DNA from: Selenomonadaceae bacterium
GTDB taxonomy: Bacteria > Bacillota > Negativicutes > Selenomonadales > Selenomonadaceae
DNA length: 60,768 nucleotides
Assembly: GCA_017428215.1 (NCBI GenBank)
Contig: JAFRRH010000030.1
Location: 1 to 60,768, forward strand
Reading direction: 5' to 3'
A model generated the notes under the pieces. That model was not told the origin of the DNA and did not search any database. It saw nothing but the letters and a program-made list of their open reading frames with translations. The first letter of the stretch is position 1. Each line of letters starts with the position of its first letter. The position numbers and the translations under genes are program-made. This document shows, one piece after another, positions 42,229 to 51,951 of this stretch.

Positions 42229-42957
42229 TTAGCTGTCAGCTATCTTTATTGCTGTGGTTTCGCTCAAGACTTTTCCAAATCGAATTTCACAAGCCGCAAG
42301 CTCCGAGTCGCAAGCAAATTCACCTGTGCCGCGAAAAACTTTCTTGCCGTCTTCTACGATAAAAGAATCCGCGTCGTTAAAGCTCCACTTTTCCGAATTA
42401 ACTTGCGCAGTCGCCAAAGGTTGCAGGACACCGTTTAACTTCGAGCCGTTCACTGTGCGCGAAAGGTAAATCGGATTGGTTGCGCCCGCCGAAATCGTCA
42501 CGTCATCGAACGCCGCGCCGATTGATAAAATTGCGCCGTCGCCCGCCGAAGTCTTTTCGATAAATGTAAATCTGCGCGGAGTGAGAGCCGCTTTTTTATT
42601 TGGGAATTGCAAAGTAATCGCGGCGTCTTCTTCGACAGAAATTTTCGCGGCGTCGGTGTAGTAAGTCAAAACATTTTGTTCGTTGCCTAAAATCAGCCAG
42701 CCGCCCTTCAAAGTTCCGTCGCCGTCGTTATCGACGATTAAAACCGCATTTCTTTGCACGCCGTCAACTTCGCCCTGCCAAATGACGCGCCGAACATTAT
42801 TTGCGCCGCCCGTTATCGTCAAGTCGCTGAAATTTTCTACAGCGCCGCCTTCGAGCGTCAAAGTTATTCCGTCGAACGCAGAAAAATTTTCCGCGTCTAC
42901 ACTTTTTAAGCCGGCAACTTTAACCGCTTTTTCTCCGCTACCAACAATTAAATCCAT
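42229..42957 (-). CDS. hypothetical beta-rich protein beside the surface proteins
   Basis: 242 residues, no signal peptide. Beta-helix-like runs (GITLTLEGGAVENFSDLTIT; IVDNDGDGTLKGGWLIL) resemble the neighbouring repeat proteins. It is 17 bases upstream of the 623-residue gene, so they probably form an operon. The final codons (IADS) and the stop derive from an AGCTGACAGCTA-type repeat. Function unknown; possibly a partner or truncated relative of the RTX protein. Confidence 0.55.
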   Translation of the reverse strand: MDLIVGSGEKAVKVAGLKSVDAENFSAFDGITLTLEGGAVENFSDLTITGGANNVRRVIWQGEVDGVQRNAVLIVDNDGDGTLKGGWLILGNEQNVLTYYTDAAKISVEEDAAITLQFPNKKAALTPRRFTFIEKTSAGDGAILSIGAAFDDVTISAGATNPIYLSRTVNGSKLNGVLQPLATAQVNSEKWSFNDADSFIVEDGKKVFRGTGEFACDSELAACEIRFGKVLSETTAIKIADS

Positions 42958-43084
42958 TCGTTCATCTCCTTATAAATTTTGCCTTAGAATACCATATCGG
43001 AACGGTTCACGTAGCAAAGAAATCTTTACAAACAATTTCCCGCTGATACTCTATAATTACTCAAAAATTTTCGGGAGGGATTCT

Positions 43085-43465
43085 GTGTTGAAATACGCTT
43101 TTACTCATGCCAATTTGACCGTGACGGACTTAAGTCGCTCGTTGAAATTTTACGACGAGGCTTTGAACTTAAAAGAAGTCAGCCGCCGCGAGTTTGACGA
43201 TTGCTTTATGATTTATCTGCGCGGCGAAGATAATAATTTTGAATTGGAACTGCGCGTCAATAAAAATCCCGTAAAAAAAATAAATCTCGGCGACAATCCA
43301 ACGCATTTGGCATTCGTCGCAGAGGATTTTTATTTGTCGCTGGAAAAACATCGCGCTATGAATTGCGTTTTGTTTGCCATAGAGGATTTGGAAATATATT
43401 TTATCACCGACCCCGACGGCTACAAATTAGAAATCGTCTCAAAAAATTTTTCGAGGAGTAATTAA
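43085..43465 (+). CDS. glyoxalase/VOC-family protein (GloA-like)
   Basis: 126 residues of paired beta-alpha-beta-beta-beta motifs. Metal positions fit: His in FTHANLTVTD, Glu in FELELRVN, His in NPTHLAFVAED and Glu in DGYKLEIV. RSLKFYDEALNLKEV and ITDPDGYK are the usual lactoylglutathione-lyase landmarks. GTG 43085 (or TTG 43088) follows GGGAGGGA; the upstream frame has no ribosome site. A TATAAT lies at 43052. Two bases separate it from the giant RTX-like gene. Confidence 0.8.
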   Translation: MLKYAFTHANLTVTDLSRSLKFYDEALNLKEVSRREFDDCFMIYLRGEDNNFELELRVNKNPVKKINLGDNPTHLAFVAEDFYLSLEKHRAMNCVLFAIEDLEIYFITDPDGYKLEIVSKNFSRSN

Positions 43466-43467
43466 CT

Positions 43468-46400
43468 ATGACAACTGAAAACACTGTTAGCGGTATCTTG
43501 ATAAACGGAACTGCCGGTAATGATTCAATAGTAAATTTCGGCGATGACGTAACCATTGATTCCGGCTCCGGCAATGACACTATTTACAGCGGACTGGATG
43601 ACCGAAAAGCCGACCGAGTTTCAATCAATGCGGGCGAGGGCGACAATGTTGTTTCCATTCAAAGCGGCTCGGATTCTGTGACAATTCGCACGGGTGACGG
43701 CAATAACTTGATCGGCTCCACTTCTCCAAACAATGCCGTTTTCACCGGCTCCGGTAATGATTCCGTCGTTTTCTATACCGGTTCCGATAACAATACCGTC
43801 GAAACGGGCGACGGCGATGATGTCATTCAGGCGGTCGGTCACAACGTCACAATAGACACAGGGGCGGGCAACGATTCAATTCGTACTTTCAGAAACGCTT
43901 ACGATATTACCATTAAAGCCGGTACGGGCGATGATGACATTACGCTCGGAGGTCCCGTTGATACTGACCATACAAATGTTGTGCAATATGCAGACGGCGA
44001 CGGCAACGACACCATTACAACCTTTAGCGCGACGGATTCCCTTCAGATAACGTCGGGAAGTATTTCGGGCGCGTCTCTCGTCGGCAATAATGTTGAAATC
44101 AGCGTCGGTAGCGGAACAATTACGCTCTTAGAAGCTAACAACATGAATATCAATATAGTTGACGCTAACGGCATTTTGCACCAAACGATTTTCAGCGGCG
44201 GCTCTTCAGATGATACGGTTGTAAATGATACGCTAATCGCAGGGACTGAAGGCGATGACTATCTGATAAATGACAAAGGAAAAAATGTCACGATAAACGG
44301 TTACGCCGGCAATGACACTATCGACAACACGGGCGACAATTCTATAATTGACGCGGGCGCAGGAAATGATATAGTCTCGGTTGCAGGTGCGTCGAATGTC
44401 ACGATAAGAACAGGCGACGGCGACAATACGGTTTATAGCGACAGCAACGGTGCCAGCGAACTCGTTTATTTCGGTAATGGCAAGAATACCATAGTCACGA
44501 GCAATCGACATTCAACAATTCTGGGCGGCATCGGCGGAAACGTAATCACGTTACACAATGGCTCGTTTGGTAGTTCTGTTAGGGCGGGCAGCGGTAATGA
44601 TACGGTTCAAGTCGGACACTATGGTATAACTGTAGACGGCGGCAACGGCAACGATTTAATCAATCTTTATCGTGATGCCGAAAATGCACTTATCATCATG
44701 GGCACCGGCAACGATACAGTCACGGTTTATAACAACACCCATGCGCAAACTTTTCAATATAGCGGCGGCAACGATTTAATCAACGGTTTTAAGGCGAACG
44801 ATACTTTAAAAATTGTCGGTGCCACTTCTGCAAACACAATCGTTAGCGACGGCAATCTTATTTTTGACTTCGGCGACGGCAAACTTACTCTTGCGGGCGT
44901 TTCGTCTGTCGAAAATGTCGAGTATCTCAGCAAATGGACGACGATTGAAGGCGGCGGCTGGGCTTTCAATTCCGTTGCTCAAAGAGATTTTAATGGATAC
45001 TATCGCGACGATAAAGCCGCGCAATTTTCAATCAGCGGCGGCAACCTCGAAGACACCGACGGCGACGGTGCTCCCGACAACGTTTCTATCGGCTCGATAA
45101 TTTATGTTCCGCAGTCGGGCGTTCATACGAACGTTAGAAACCTCAGCGGCAATGTCATTTACAACGGTGACGCGCTCGGCGTTGAAGGCGACGATAGCTA
45201 TAACATTGAAGCGGTCTCGCCCATTGATCTTTCCGAAACTTTTGCAGGTACTTACATAACCAACCCGCATGTTACTGCAATGCGCCTTATCAGCGACGGA
45301 GCGACAATCAGCCCGCGCGGCGACTCCGGAACCGGCACCGTTCCTGCCGATTGGTATTCGTTCGACAATGCCGGCGGCACTGTTACTTTCATGGACGGCT
45401 CTTATTGCGTCTACACCGAAAATAAATTTTCCACTCGCAATTACACAAAACTTACAATCGAAAATTCAAATCTCCCTGACATCTTTGACGTATCGAGCGA
45501 GACTTCGGCAAAAGAACTTTTATTTGAAAATTTAAGTAACGGCGTCGAAGTAACAACAGCTGATGATTTGATTCAGAAAATCGGCAATCTCAAAGACGGC
45601 TACAAGATTACCATTGAGAGTGGAATTAACGTTGGCGAAAAAATTAACTTTGAGACTTCGGGCGATGGCGTTATCGTTGTAAAAACCACTGCCAACACCG
45701 ACAAATATTCTCTCGACGCTGATTCTGACGAGTGGCAATATCAACGCTACAGCATTTACGGCGGCAATGATTTTACTTTTGTCTTCGGCGAAAATGGCTC
45801 GGTCGTCGGCATGGAAAATTTCGACGGTACCTTAACAACCAATGATACGACTTTAATCAAGGGCGAATGGGTTACGCTTTCAAGTGGCGGCTTTGAATAC
45901 ACCGGCAACGCCACCAATAATCCGTCCAAATCGACGACGTTCACTGTAAGCGGCGACGAAATCACGAACACCGATAATTTATCGGTTGATACTAATCAAT
46001 ATTTTGCGGCATTGAATGGAAATCGTGTTGCACTCAGCGGTTTAAGCGGCAACGCGACTATCGATGACATTGAACTGGGCGTTAGCGGCGACAGCAATTA
46101 CTCGGCGCACTTCACCAAGACAGATGATCAGTCGCCAATAAATATTGTGCTTATGAACGTCAGCGATGGCGCAACCGTTGACAGTAATTATACGGCGGGC
46201 GTGGATAACAATGGCTTGATTAAATTCAGCGACGGAAAACACTCGGTTTTAACTTCCGACAATCCGCAAGGTAAGGTTACAAGCATTGAGGCGAGTAACG
46301 GCGGCGACGGCTTTGAACTCAATGTAAGCGACGGCATTTTTAGCACAATCGGCGGCTTAAACGACGGCTACGCAGTCACCATTAACGCTGGCGACAATAT

Positions 46401-49400
46401 CGGCGACGAATTGACTTTCCAAACGGACGGCGGCAACGGCACAATCGCGATTGCAGACGAAACTTTATCAGCTGGCGGCGAAAGTGATTTCACAGTTGAA
46501 TTTGACGACGACGGCAAAATAATTTCGGAGCATTGGGAGACGATTAAAGGCGGCTTTGTTTACAGCGGGCATGCGACCAATAATTATGCAAAAACGGCTG
46601 ATGTTTCGTTAATTGGCTCGGAACTTAAAGACACGAATGGCGACGGTGCTCCTGACAATATAAGTGTTAATTCGTTCACTTATTCCTCCGTTACGGGCGT
46701 TATGGCGTTTATGTCGGGCTTCAGCGGAGAAGTCAGCATAAACAACAGCGCGGTCGGCTTGAGCGGCGATGACGATTACGAAGTTCACTTCACCGCAAAG
46801 GTTATCGACAATGCCCCTGCGAATGTCAAAGCCTACGCTGAAATGAAAGAAATTCGCGGCATATCGACCGGTGCAACCGTTAATCCGAACGCAAATGATA
46901 TTGTCGGCTTCGACTCCAACGCAAAAGTTCACATGGGCGACGTTGAAAACGTTTACCTCTACAATAAAAATCATAAAAGCGGCGGCAGTCCTCATGCGCA
47001 ACTTGGAATTGACAACAACGGCGCGGGCGCGGATTTAACCTTTAGAAACGACATCTTGACGAAAATTGACGGGCTTGAAGAGGGCTATTCCGTTTCGCTC
47101 GTCGCCAGCGATAATGTCAGCGACGAATTGAAATTCAGCGATGTTCCCAGCGGTAATTTTGAGCTTACGTCTAGCATTGATGATACTGTTCAAGTAAGTT
47201 TCAAAGGCACAAGTTCAGCGCAGTCGATAACGGGCAGCGGCAATTCAGTTAAGTTAATCGGCTCAAGCAGTGATGATTTGCTTATTGCAGGAGCGACCAA
47301 TACGACGCTAACGGGCGGCAAAGGCTCCGATACCTTCAGAGGCGGCGCGGGCTTGACGAATTGCGTTATAACCGACTACACCGAAGGCGAAGATATAATT
47401 GCTCACGGGCGACCCTTCGCGGATATGAGTATCAACGGCTACACAAGCGGCAACGATTACATTTTCGACGTAGCGCAAGCGGGACGGACAATCACGGTTA
47501 AGAACGGCGCAAACAAAATTATCAAAGTCGTTGACGCAGACGGCGAGGAAAGACTTTTCGGCAAATACTTGACGCTCGACGATAACGACCCGGCAACGGT
47601 AACTGCTCAAGACGGCGTGTTGACAATCGACGCCTCTGCGCGGACTGAAGACATTGAAATTACCGGCAACAGCGGCGACAACCTGATTATAACAGGCGCG
47701 ACGAATTCAACGCTGACTGGCGGCGCGGGTAATGACACCTTCAGAGGCAGTGCGGGCATGGAGACTGCTTTAATCACCGACTACACCGAAGGCGAAGACG
47801 TAATTTATCACGGGCGTCCCTTCTCCGAGTTCAGTCTCAACGGTTACATAAGCGGCAAAGATTACATTTTCGACGTAGCGCAAGCAGGACGGACAATCAC
47901 GGTTAAAGACGGCGCAGACAAAGTTATTACCGTTACCAACGTAGACGGCGAGACGAGACTTTTCGGTAAATACTTGACACTCGACGATAACGACCCGGCA
48001 ACGGTAATTGCTCAAGACGGCGTAGCGACAATCGACCCGTCTGCGCGGACTACAGATATTGAAATTACCGGCAACGACGGCGATAATACGATGATAAGTA
48101 GCGCGGGCAACTGCACTTTGACGGGCGGCAAAGGTAAAGATACTTTCATAAGGAGCAGTCGCGGCGGAACTCAAACTATCGTTGTAACAGACTTTGACGA
48201 AAACGAAGACGAAGTTTATCACGGAATTCCTTTTGCCAATTTCAGTTTGCTTGATATTGGCGGCGCAGTCGGCGATGATTACGTATTCAATGCCTTTGGT
48301 GCCACGATTAAATATCTGGACGGCGCAAATAAAAAAATTAAATTCGTTGATGTCAATGGCGACGTGGCATATTTCGGCAACTATTTGACGATACTCAACG
48401 TTGATTCCGGTACCGTCGAGGCGAGTGAAAAAGTTAAAGTTTTGGACGCCACCGAACGCACCAAAGACGTTAAACTTATCGGCAATGCTTTAGACAACAC
48501 AATTTACGCTGGCAAGGGCAATAGCACTTTGACGGGCGGCAACGGCGCAGATTTATTCGTTTACAGCGCGGGCAATGCTGTTATCACCGATTACACGACA
48601 AACGATAAAATTTCACTCGGTGCGGCGATAACTTCAACCTCTCTTAACGGCTCCGATGTCGTCTTGATGTTTGATAATAATTCGCTGACGATTAAAGACG
48701 CCAAAGATAAAACTTTGAATTTGATAGATTCTTCGGGCGTTGGCAATGCGACGGTGATTAGCGTTGATACGACGCAATTATTTAGCGACTTAGTTAGCGA
48801 CGTGACTACGCAAGCAAGCAAGGTTGATAGAGTTGCGGCAAATGCAACCGGCACTAGAGATATAACGATGAGCGGTGGCGAGGCGGCAATAATTGCCAAG
48901 ACGAGCGCGGAAGTCAACATAACGGCGAGCGCGGGCAGAGATACGATTATAAGTCAAGGCGAAAACGTGAACATAAGCTTGACGGGCGGCAATACGCGAA
49001 TCTTCCCTCTCGACGGCAAAATTACTTTGGAAAATTACGACGCCTCGACAGGTTCGGGCTTCAGTACGCCTTACGAAAATATTTATACAGCAGTTGCGGA
49101 CGGTTCGATTGACTTTAACAACGGCTATCTATCATTGGATTCGGCGCAAGTTTACATGGGCAACAATAGCGAGCTGATTAATTTCTACAACATAGCTGGC
49201 AAGCAACAAAAAGTCGGTTATGCGTCTAGTAAAGATTCGCTTGACGCGAGCACCGAGACTAAGAATTTACTTTTGGTTGCAAAGCAAAACGGCACAATCA
49301 AGGGCGGCACTGGCAACGATACGATTTTTGCACAAGGTGGCAATTTCATAGACAGCGGCGAAGGTTCCAATTTGATAAAATCCATTGACGGCGATACCAA

Positions 49401-50754
49401 CATTGTTCTCAACGGAGAAACGACGGTTGAAGGATTCCATACGGGTTTTGGCAACGGTTCGGACACAGTTTATATCGTGGGCAACCCTGCAAGCGTCAAC
49501 TTCTTAGAGGACGGCTTGACTTTTTACCGCGTCAATGACAGCTTAACACTTAGCGACGTGAACACGACCGCCAAAGTAAACATTTTCCACGAGCGCAGAG
49601 ACGTTTTGAATAAGGGCGTCTTCATCGCCGCAGGTGATTGGTATAAAGTTGAGAACTCCGATTTGACAGTGAACACGGGCGAGGAAGTTTATTTCGTAGG
49701 AACCTCCGCCAAACCCACAGCAGGCGTAGATTTCAGCAACGTCACAGGCGACCTTAACATTACGCTAGATACCGAATGGGAGATACCCGGTAACACAATG
49801 TGGGTTAATGGTATTTATTCGCTCAAAGGCGGCGCGGGCAATACGTCAATCACCGGTTCCGACAAAAACGATACGATATTAGCGGGCACGGGCGAAACCA
49901 GCATTAACGGCGGCGCGGGTCATGATAAAATGTTCGGCAACACTGACGCTGATAAAAAAGTTGCGACATTCTTCTACACGCCTGGCGACGGACGCGACTC
50001 AATCGAAAACTTTGACTTCATGAGCGACGCGCAAGATGTTACTGCTGATAAAGTTAAATTCGACGACAACAGCGCGATTACTGACGTATTCTTGAGAGGC
50101 GACGACGTTGGAATAAGGGTTGATGGCGGCAAGGAATTTTTGATGTTGGAAGGCGCACAAGGTAAGAGCTTCCGCCTTAACGACGATTTAATTGCCAAAG
50201 TTGATACAAACGTTGAATTCGACGGCTACACAAATTACTACGTTGGAATTGGTGCGAGAGCCTCATTGACAGTTGGCAAAGGCGCGGGCAATGTCGAAGT
50301 TTGGCTTAGCGATGATTCGCTTGATTATCACGGCAAGATTTACGACGGCAACTTTGCAGTTCTCGACGCCTCGCAATCGGACGGCAACAATATTTTGGCA
50401 GGCAATGAACTTAGCAACGTGATAACGGGCGGCTCCGGCGAAAATAGTTTGTGGGGCGGCTACGGCTCCGAGAGTGATACGCTCATTGGCGGCACTGGAC
50501 AAAATACTTTCTACTACGGCGCGGGCAATGGCAACGATAATATTCAAAACGCGCATGACGGCGATACCGTTATACTCGACGATATTAATCTTGACCAAAT
50601 ATCCGACGCAAATATCACAGCTGGCGGAGTAATATTTAAGTTTACCGACGGCGGCTCATTGACTGTTGACGGCACGGCTGACGTTACCTATCAGCTTGCT
50701 GACGGCTCGAAATATTCTGCTAACCACTCAACTCACGACTGGGATTCTAAATAA
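43468..50754 (+). CDS. giant RTX-like/beta-helix protein (2428 residues)
   Basis: 2428 residues, almost free of Cys, no N-terminal signal peptide. The N terminus and many later stretches are haemolysin-type Ca-binding nonapeptide runs (GTAGNDSIVNFGDDVTIDSG; GGAGNDTFRG; GGSGENSLWGGYG). Modules around residues 490-690, 800-900 and 1020-1120 repeat the GGFxYxGxATNN and DTDGDGAPDN pattern also seen at 40340-42211. Four units of about 135 residues (LTGGKGSDTF, DYTEGED, YIFDVAQAGRTITV, GKYLTLDDNDPATV) lie near residues 1260-1700. RTX proteins usually leave by a type I system whose signal is C-terminal; no such ABC exporter is present here. Likely an adhesin or biofilm protein. Confidence 0.78.
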   Translation: MTTENTVSGILINGTAGNDSIVNFGDDVTIDSGSGNDTIYSGLDDRKADRVSINAGEGDNVVSIQSGSDSVTIRTGDGNNLIGSTSPNNAVFTGSGNDSVVFYTGSDNNTVETGDGDDVIQAVGHNVTIDTGAGNDSIRTFRNAYDITIKAGTGDDDITLGGPVDTDHTNVVQYADGDGNDTITTFSATDSLQITSGSISGASLVGNNVEISVGSGTITLLEANNMNINIVDANGILHQTIFSGGSSDDTVVNDTLIAGTEGDDYLINDKGKNVTINGYAGNDTIDNTGDNSIIDAGAGNDIVSVAGASNVTIRTGDGDNTVYSDSNGASELVYFGNGKNTIVTSNRHSTILGGIGGNVITLHNGSFGSSVRAGSGNDTVQVGHYGITVDGGNGNDLINLYRDAENALIIMGTGNDTVTVYNNTHAQTFQYSGGNDLINGFKANDTLKIVGATSANTIVSDGNLIFDFGDGKLTLAGVSSVENVEYLSKWTTIEGGGWAFNSVAQRDFNGYYRDDKAAQFSISGGNLEDTDGDGAPDNVSIGSIIYVPQSGVHTNVRNLSGNVIYNGDALGVEGDDSYNIEAVSPIDLSETFAGTYITNPHVTAMRLISDGATISPRGDSGTGTVPADWYSFDNAGGTVTFMDGSYCVYTENKFSTRNYTKLTIENSNLPDIFDVSSETSAKELLFENLSNGVEVTTADDLIQKIGNLKDGYKITIESGINVGEKINFETSGDGVIVVKTTANTDKYSLDADSDEWQYQRYSIYGGNDFTFVFGENGSVVGMENFDGTLTTNDTTLIKGEWVTLSSGGFEYTGNATNNPSKSTTFTVSGDEITNTDNLSVDTNQYFAALNGNRVALSGLSGNATIDDIELGVSGDSNYSAHFTKTDDQSPINIVLMNVSDGATVDSNYTAGVDNNGLIKFSDGKHSVLTSDNPQGKVTSIEASNGGDGFELNVSDGIFSTIGGLNDGYAVTINAGDNIGDELTFQTDGGNGTIAIADETLSAGGESDFTVEFDDDGKIISEHWETIKGGFVYSGHATNNYAKTADVSLIGSELKDTNGDGAPDNISVNSFTYSSVTGVMAFMSGFSGEVSINNSAVGLSGDDDYEVHFTAKVIDNAPANVKAYAEMKEIRGISTGATVNPNANDIVGFDSNAKVHMGDVENVYLYNKNHKSGGSPHAQLGIDNNGAGADLTFRNDILTKIDGLEEGYSVSLVASDNVSDELKFSDVPSGNFELTSSIDDTVQVSFKGTSSAQSITGSGNSVKLIGSSSDDLLIAGATNTTLTGGKGSDTFRGGAGLTNCVITDYTEGEDIIAHGRPFADMSINGYTSGNDYIFDVAQAGRTITVKNGANKIIKVVDADGEERLFGKYLTLDDNDPATVTAQDGVLTIDASARTEDIEITGNSGDNLIITGATNSTLTGGAGNDTFRGSAGMETALITDYTEGEDVIYHGRPFSEFSLNGYISGKDYIFDVAQAGRTITVKDGADKVITVTNVDGETRLFGKYLTLDDNDPATVIAQDGVATIDPSARTTDIEITGNDGDNTMISSAGNCTLTGGKGKDTFIRSSRGGTQTIVVTDFDENEDEVYHGIPFANFSLLDIGGAVGDDYVFNAFGATIKYLDGANKKIKFVDVNGDVAYFGNYLTILNVDSGTVEASEKVKVLDATERTKDVKLIGNALDNTIYAGKGNSTLTGGNGADLFVYSAGNAVITDYTTNDKISLGAAITSTSLNGSDVVLMFDNNSLTIKDAKDKTLNLIDSSGVGNATVISVDTTQLFSDLVSDVTTQASKVDRVAANATGTRDITMSGGEAAIIAKTSAEVNITASAGRDTIISQGENVNISLTGGNTRIFPLDGKITLENYDASTGSGFSTPYENIYTAVADGSIDFNNGYLSLDSAQVYMGNNSELINFYNIAGKQQKVGYASSKDSLDASTETKNLLLVAKQNGTIKGGTGNDTIFAQGGNFIDSGEGSNLIKSIDGDTNIVLNGETTVEGFHTGFGNGSDTVYIVGNPASVNFLEDGLTFYRVNDSLTLSDVNTTAKVNIFHERRDVLNKGVFIAAGDWYKVENSDLTVNTGEEVYFVGTSAKPTAGVDFSNVTGDLNITLDTEWEIPGNTMWVNGIYSLKGGAGNTSITGSDKNDTILAGTGETSINGGAGHDKMFGNTDADKKVATFFYTPGDGRDSIENFDFMSDAQDVTADKVKFDDNSAITDVFLRGDDVGIRVDGGKEFLMLEGAQGKSFRLNDDLIAKVDTNVEFDGYTNYYVGIGARASLTVGKGAGNVEVWLSDDSLDYHGKIYDGNFAVLDASQSDGNNILAGNELSNVITGGSGENSLWGGYGSESDTLIGGTGQNTFYYGAGNGNDNIQNAHDGDTVILDDINLDQISDANITAGGVIFKFTDGGSLTVDGTADVTYQLADGSKYSANHSTHDWDSK
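47240..48600 (+). repeat. tandem coding repeats of about 405 bases in the RTX-like gene
   Basis: The LTGG(K/A)G segment recurs at 47305, 47710, 48115 and 48526, spacings of 405, 405 and 411 bases. The first two units are nearly identical in protein (DYTEGED, VAQAGRTITV, LTLDDNDPATV) and the last is diverged. Confidence 0.75.
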
Positions 50755-50770
50755 TCAGGAAGAATCTGCC

Positions 50771-51937
50771 ATGAAAAAATTTTTAATAATTATTTGCGCG
50801 GTTGCTTTGCTGATAACAGGTTGCGGACAAACTCAACAAGCCGTTGCTCCTCAAAAAATTTCCGTAAAGGCTATGAAAGTTTTGCACCAAACCATTAACG
50901 TCACTCACGGCTTTCCGGGGCAAGTTCAAGGTATCGACGAAGTTCAAATTCGCTCGAAAGTCAACGGCACAGTCGTCGAAAAATACATTAAAGGCGGCGA
51001 TAGAGTTATCGAAGGGCAAAAACTCTTCCAAATTGATTCGCGCCCCTACGAAACCGCTTTACTTTCTGCTAAAGCTGATTTGAGCAAAGCGCAATCCAAT
51101 CTCCGTCGCGCTCAAGACACTTTCAACAGAAACGAGCAACTTTATCAAATGCAAGCCATCGCCGAACAAACTTTGGTAAACAGTCGTGAAGATTTGGACG
51201 GTTATGTTGCCGCTCTCGACGCCGCGCAGGTTGCCATTCGCAAAGCGCAGGAAAATCTTGACGATACAATCGTTTACGCGCCCATGACCGGTAGAGTTTC
51301 TCTCGACGATGTTGCAGTCGGGACTTACGCTATGGCTGGCAGTACAACTCTGGTAACAATGGGAACGATTGATCCCGTTTACGTCCAGTTCAGCATTAGT
51401 GAAACCGAATATCTTAACGTCATATCAAAAGCGATGAGCGAACGCGAACAAAATTTGCCGCGCCCAAATTTTACAATGACACTTATCCTTAGCAACAACG
51501 AAGAATATCCCTTTAAGGGCGTGCCCGTCGAAGCTGACCGCGCTTTGTCGCAAAACAGCGGCTCTATCAACGTAAAAGCCGAATTCGATAATCCGCAAGG
51601 AATTTTATTGCCGGGTATGTTTGCTCACGTCAAAGTTGTAAAAGAATCCGGCAGAAATACTTTGCTCGTCCCTCAACGCGCCGTTCAACAACTCCTTGAT
51701 CAATCTTTTGTTCTCGTTGTTGACAAGGACGGCAAATCGCAATCAAAAACTGTTGAGCTTGATGAAAAAGTTGGAAGTTATTATATCGTCAAGTCGGGTT
51801 TGTCGGTTAATGACTTCGTTATTGTCGAAGGACTTACGAATTTGCAATCCGGTAAAGATTTAGATGTTACAATCGTGACGGCTGACGAAATGGGCTTTTC
51901 TACCGAAGATTCTACACAAATCGTCAACGAAACTTAA
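50771..51937 (+). CDS. RND efflux periplasmic adaptor lipoprotein (AcrA-like)
   Basis: 388 residues with a lipoprotein signal (ALLITGCGQ, Cys at 20). HlyD/AcrA layout: lipoyl halves (VQIRSKVNGTVVEKYIKGGD; DTIVYAPMTGRVSLDDVAVG), a coiled hairpin (LSKAQSNLRRAQDTFNRNEQ) and beta-barrel and membrane-proximal domains (LLVPQRAVQQ). It anchors in the inner membrane and bridges AcrB to an outer-membrane channel. It begins 17 bases after the RTX gene and 14 before acrB. Confidence 0.9.
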   Translation: MKKFLIIICAVALLITGCGQTQQAVAPQKISVKAMKVLHQTINVTHGFPGQVQGIDEVQIRSKVNGTVVEKYIKGGDRVIEGQKLFQIDSRPYETALLSAKADLSKAQSNLRRAQDTFNRNEQLYQMQAIAEQTLVNSREDLDGYVAALDAAQVAIRKAQENLDDTIVYAPMTGRVSLDDVAVGTYAMAGSTTLVTMGTIDPVYVQFSISETEYLNVISKAMSEREQNLPRPNFTMTLILSNNEEYPFKGVPVEADRALSQNSGSINVKAEFDNPQGILLPGMFAHVKVVKESGRNTLLVPQRAVQQLLDQSFVLVVDKDGKSQSKTVELDEKVGSYYIVKSGLSVNDFVIVEGLTNLQSGKDLDVTIVTADEMGFSTEDSTQIVNET

Positions 51938-51951
51938 GGAGCGCAACGAAT

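Noticed and set aside
42683..43084. N-terminal extension of the glyoxalase-like gene
   Set aside because: The frame runs antisense through the 242-residue gene and the intergenic region without a ribosome site; GTG 43085 has GGGAGGGA at good spacing.
47240..48600. Regular DNA repeats that might be a CRISPR array
   Set aside because: The period is about 405 bases, the repeats are in frame and encode RTX-type modules, and there are no short spacers.
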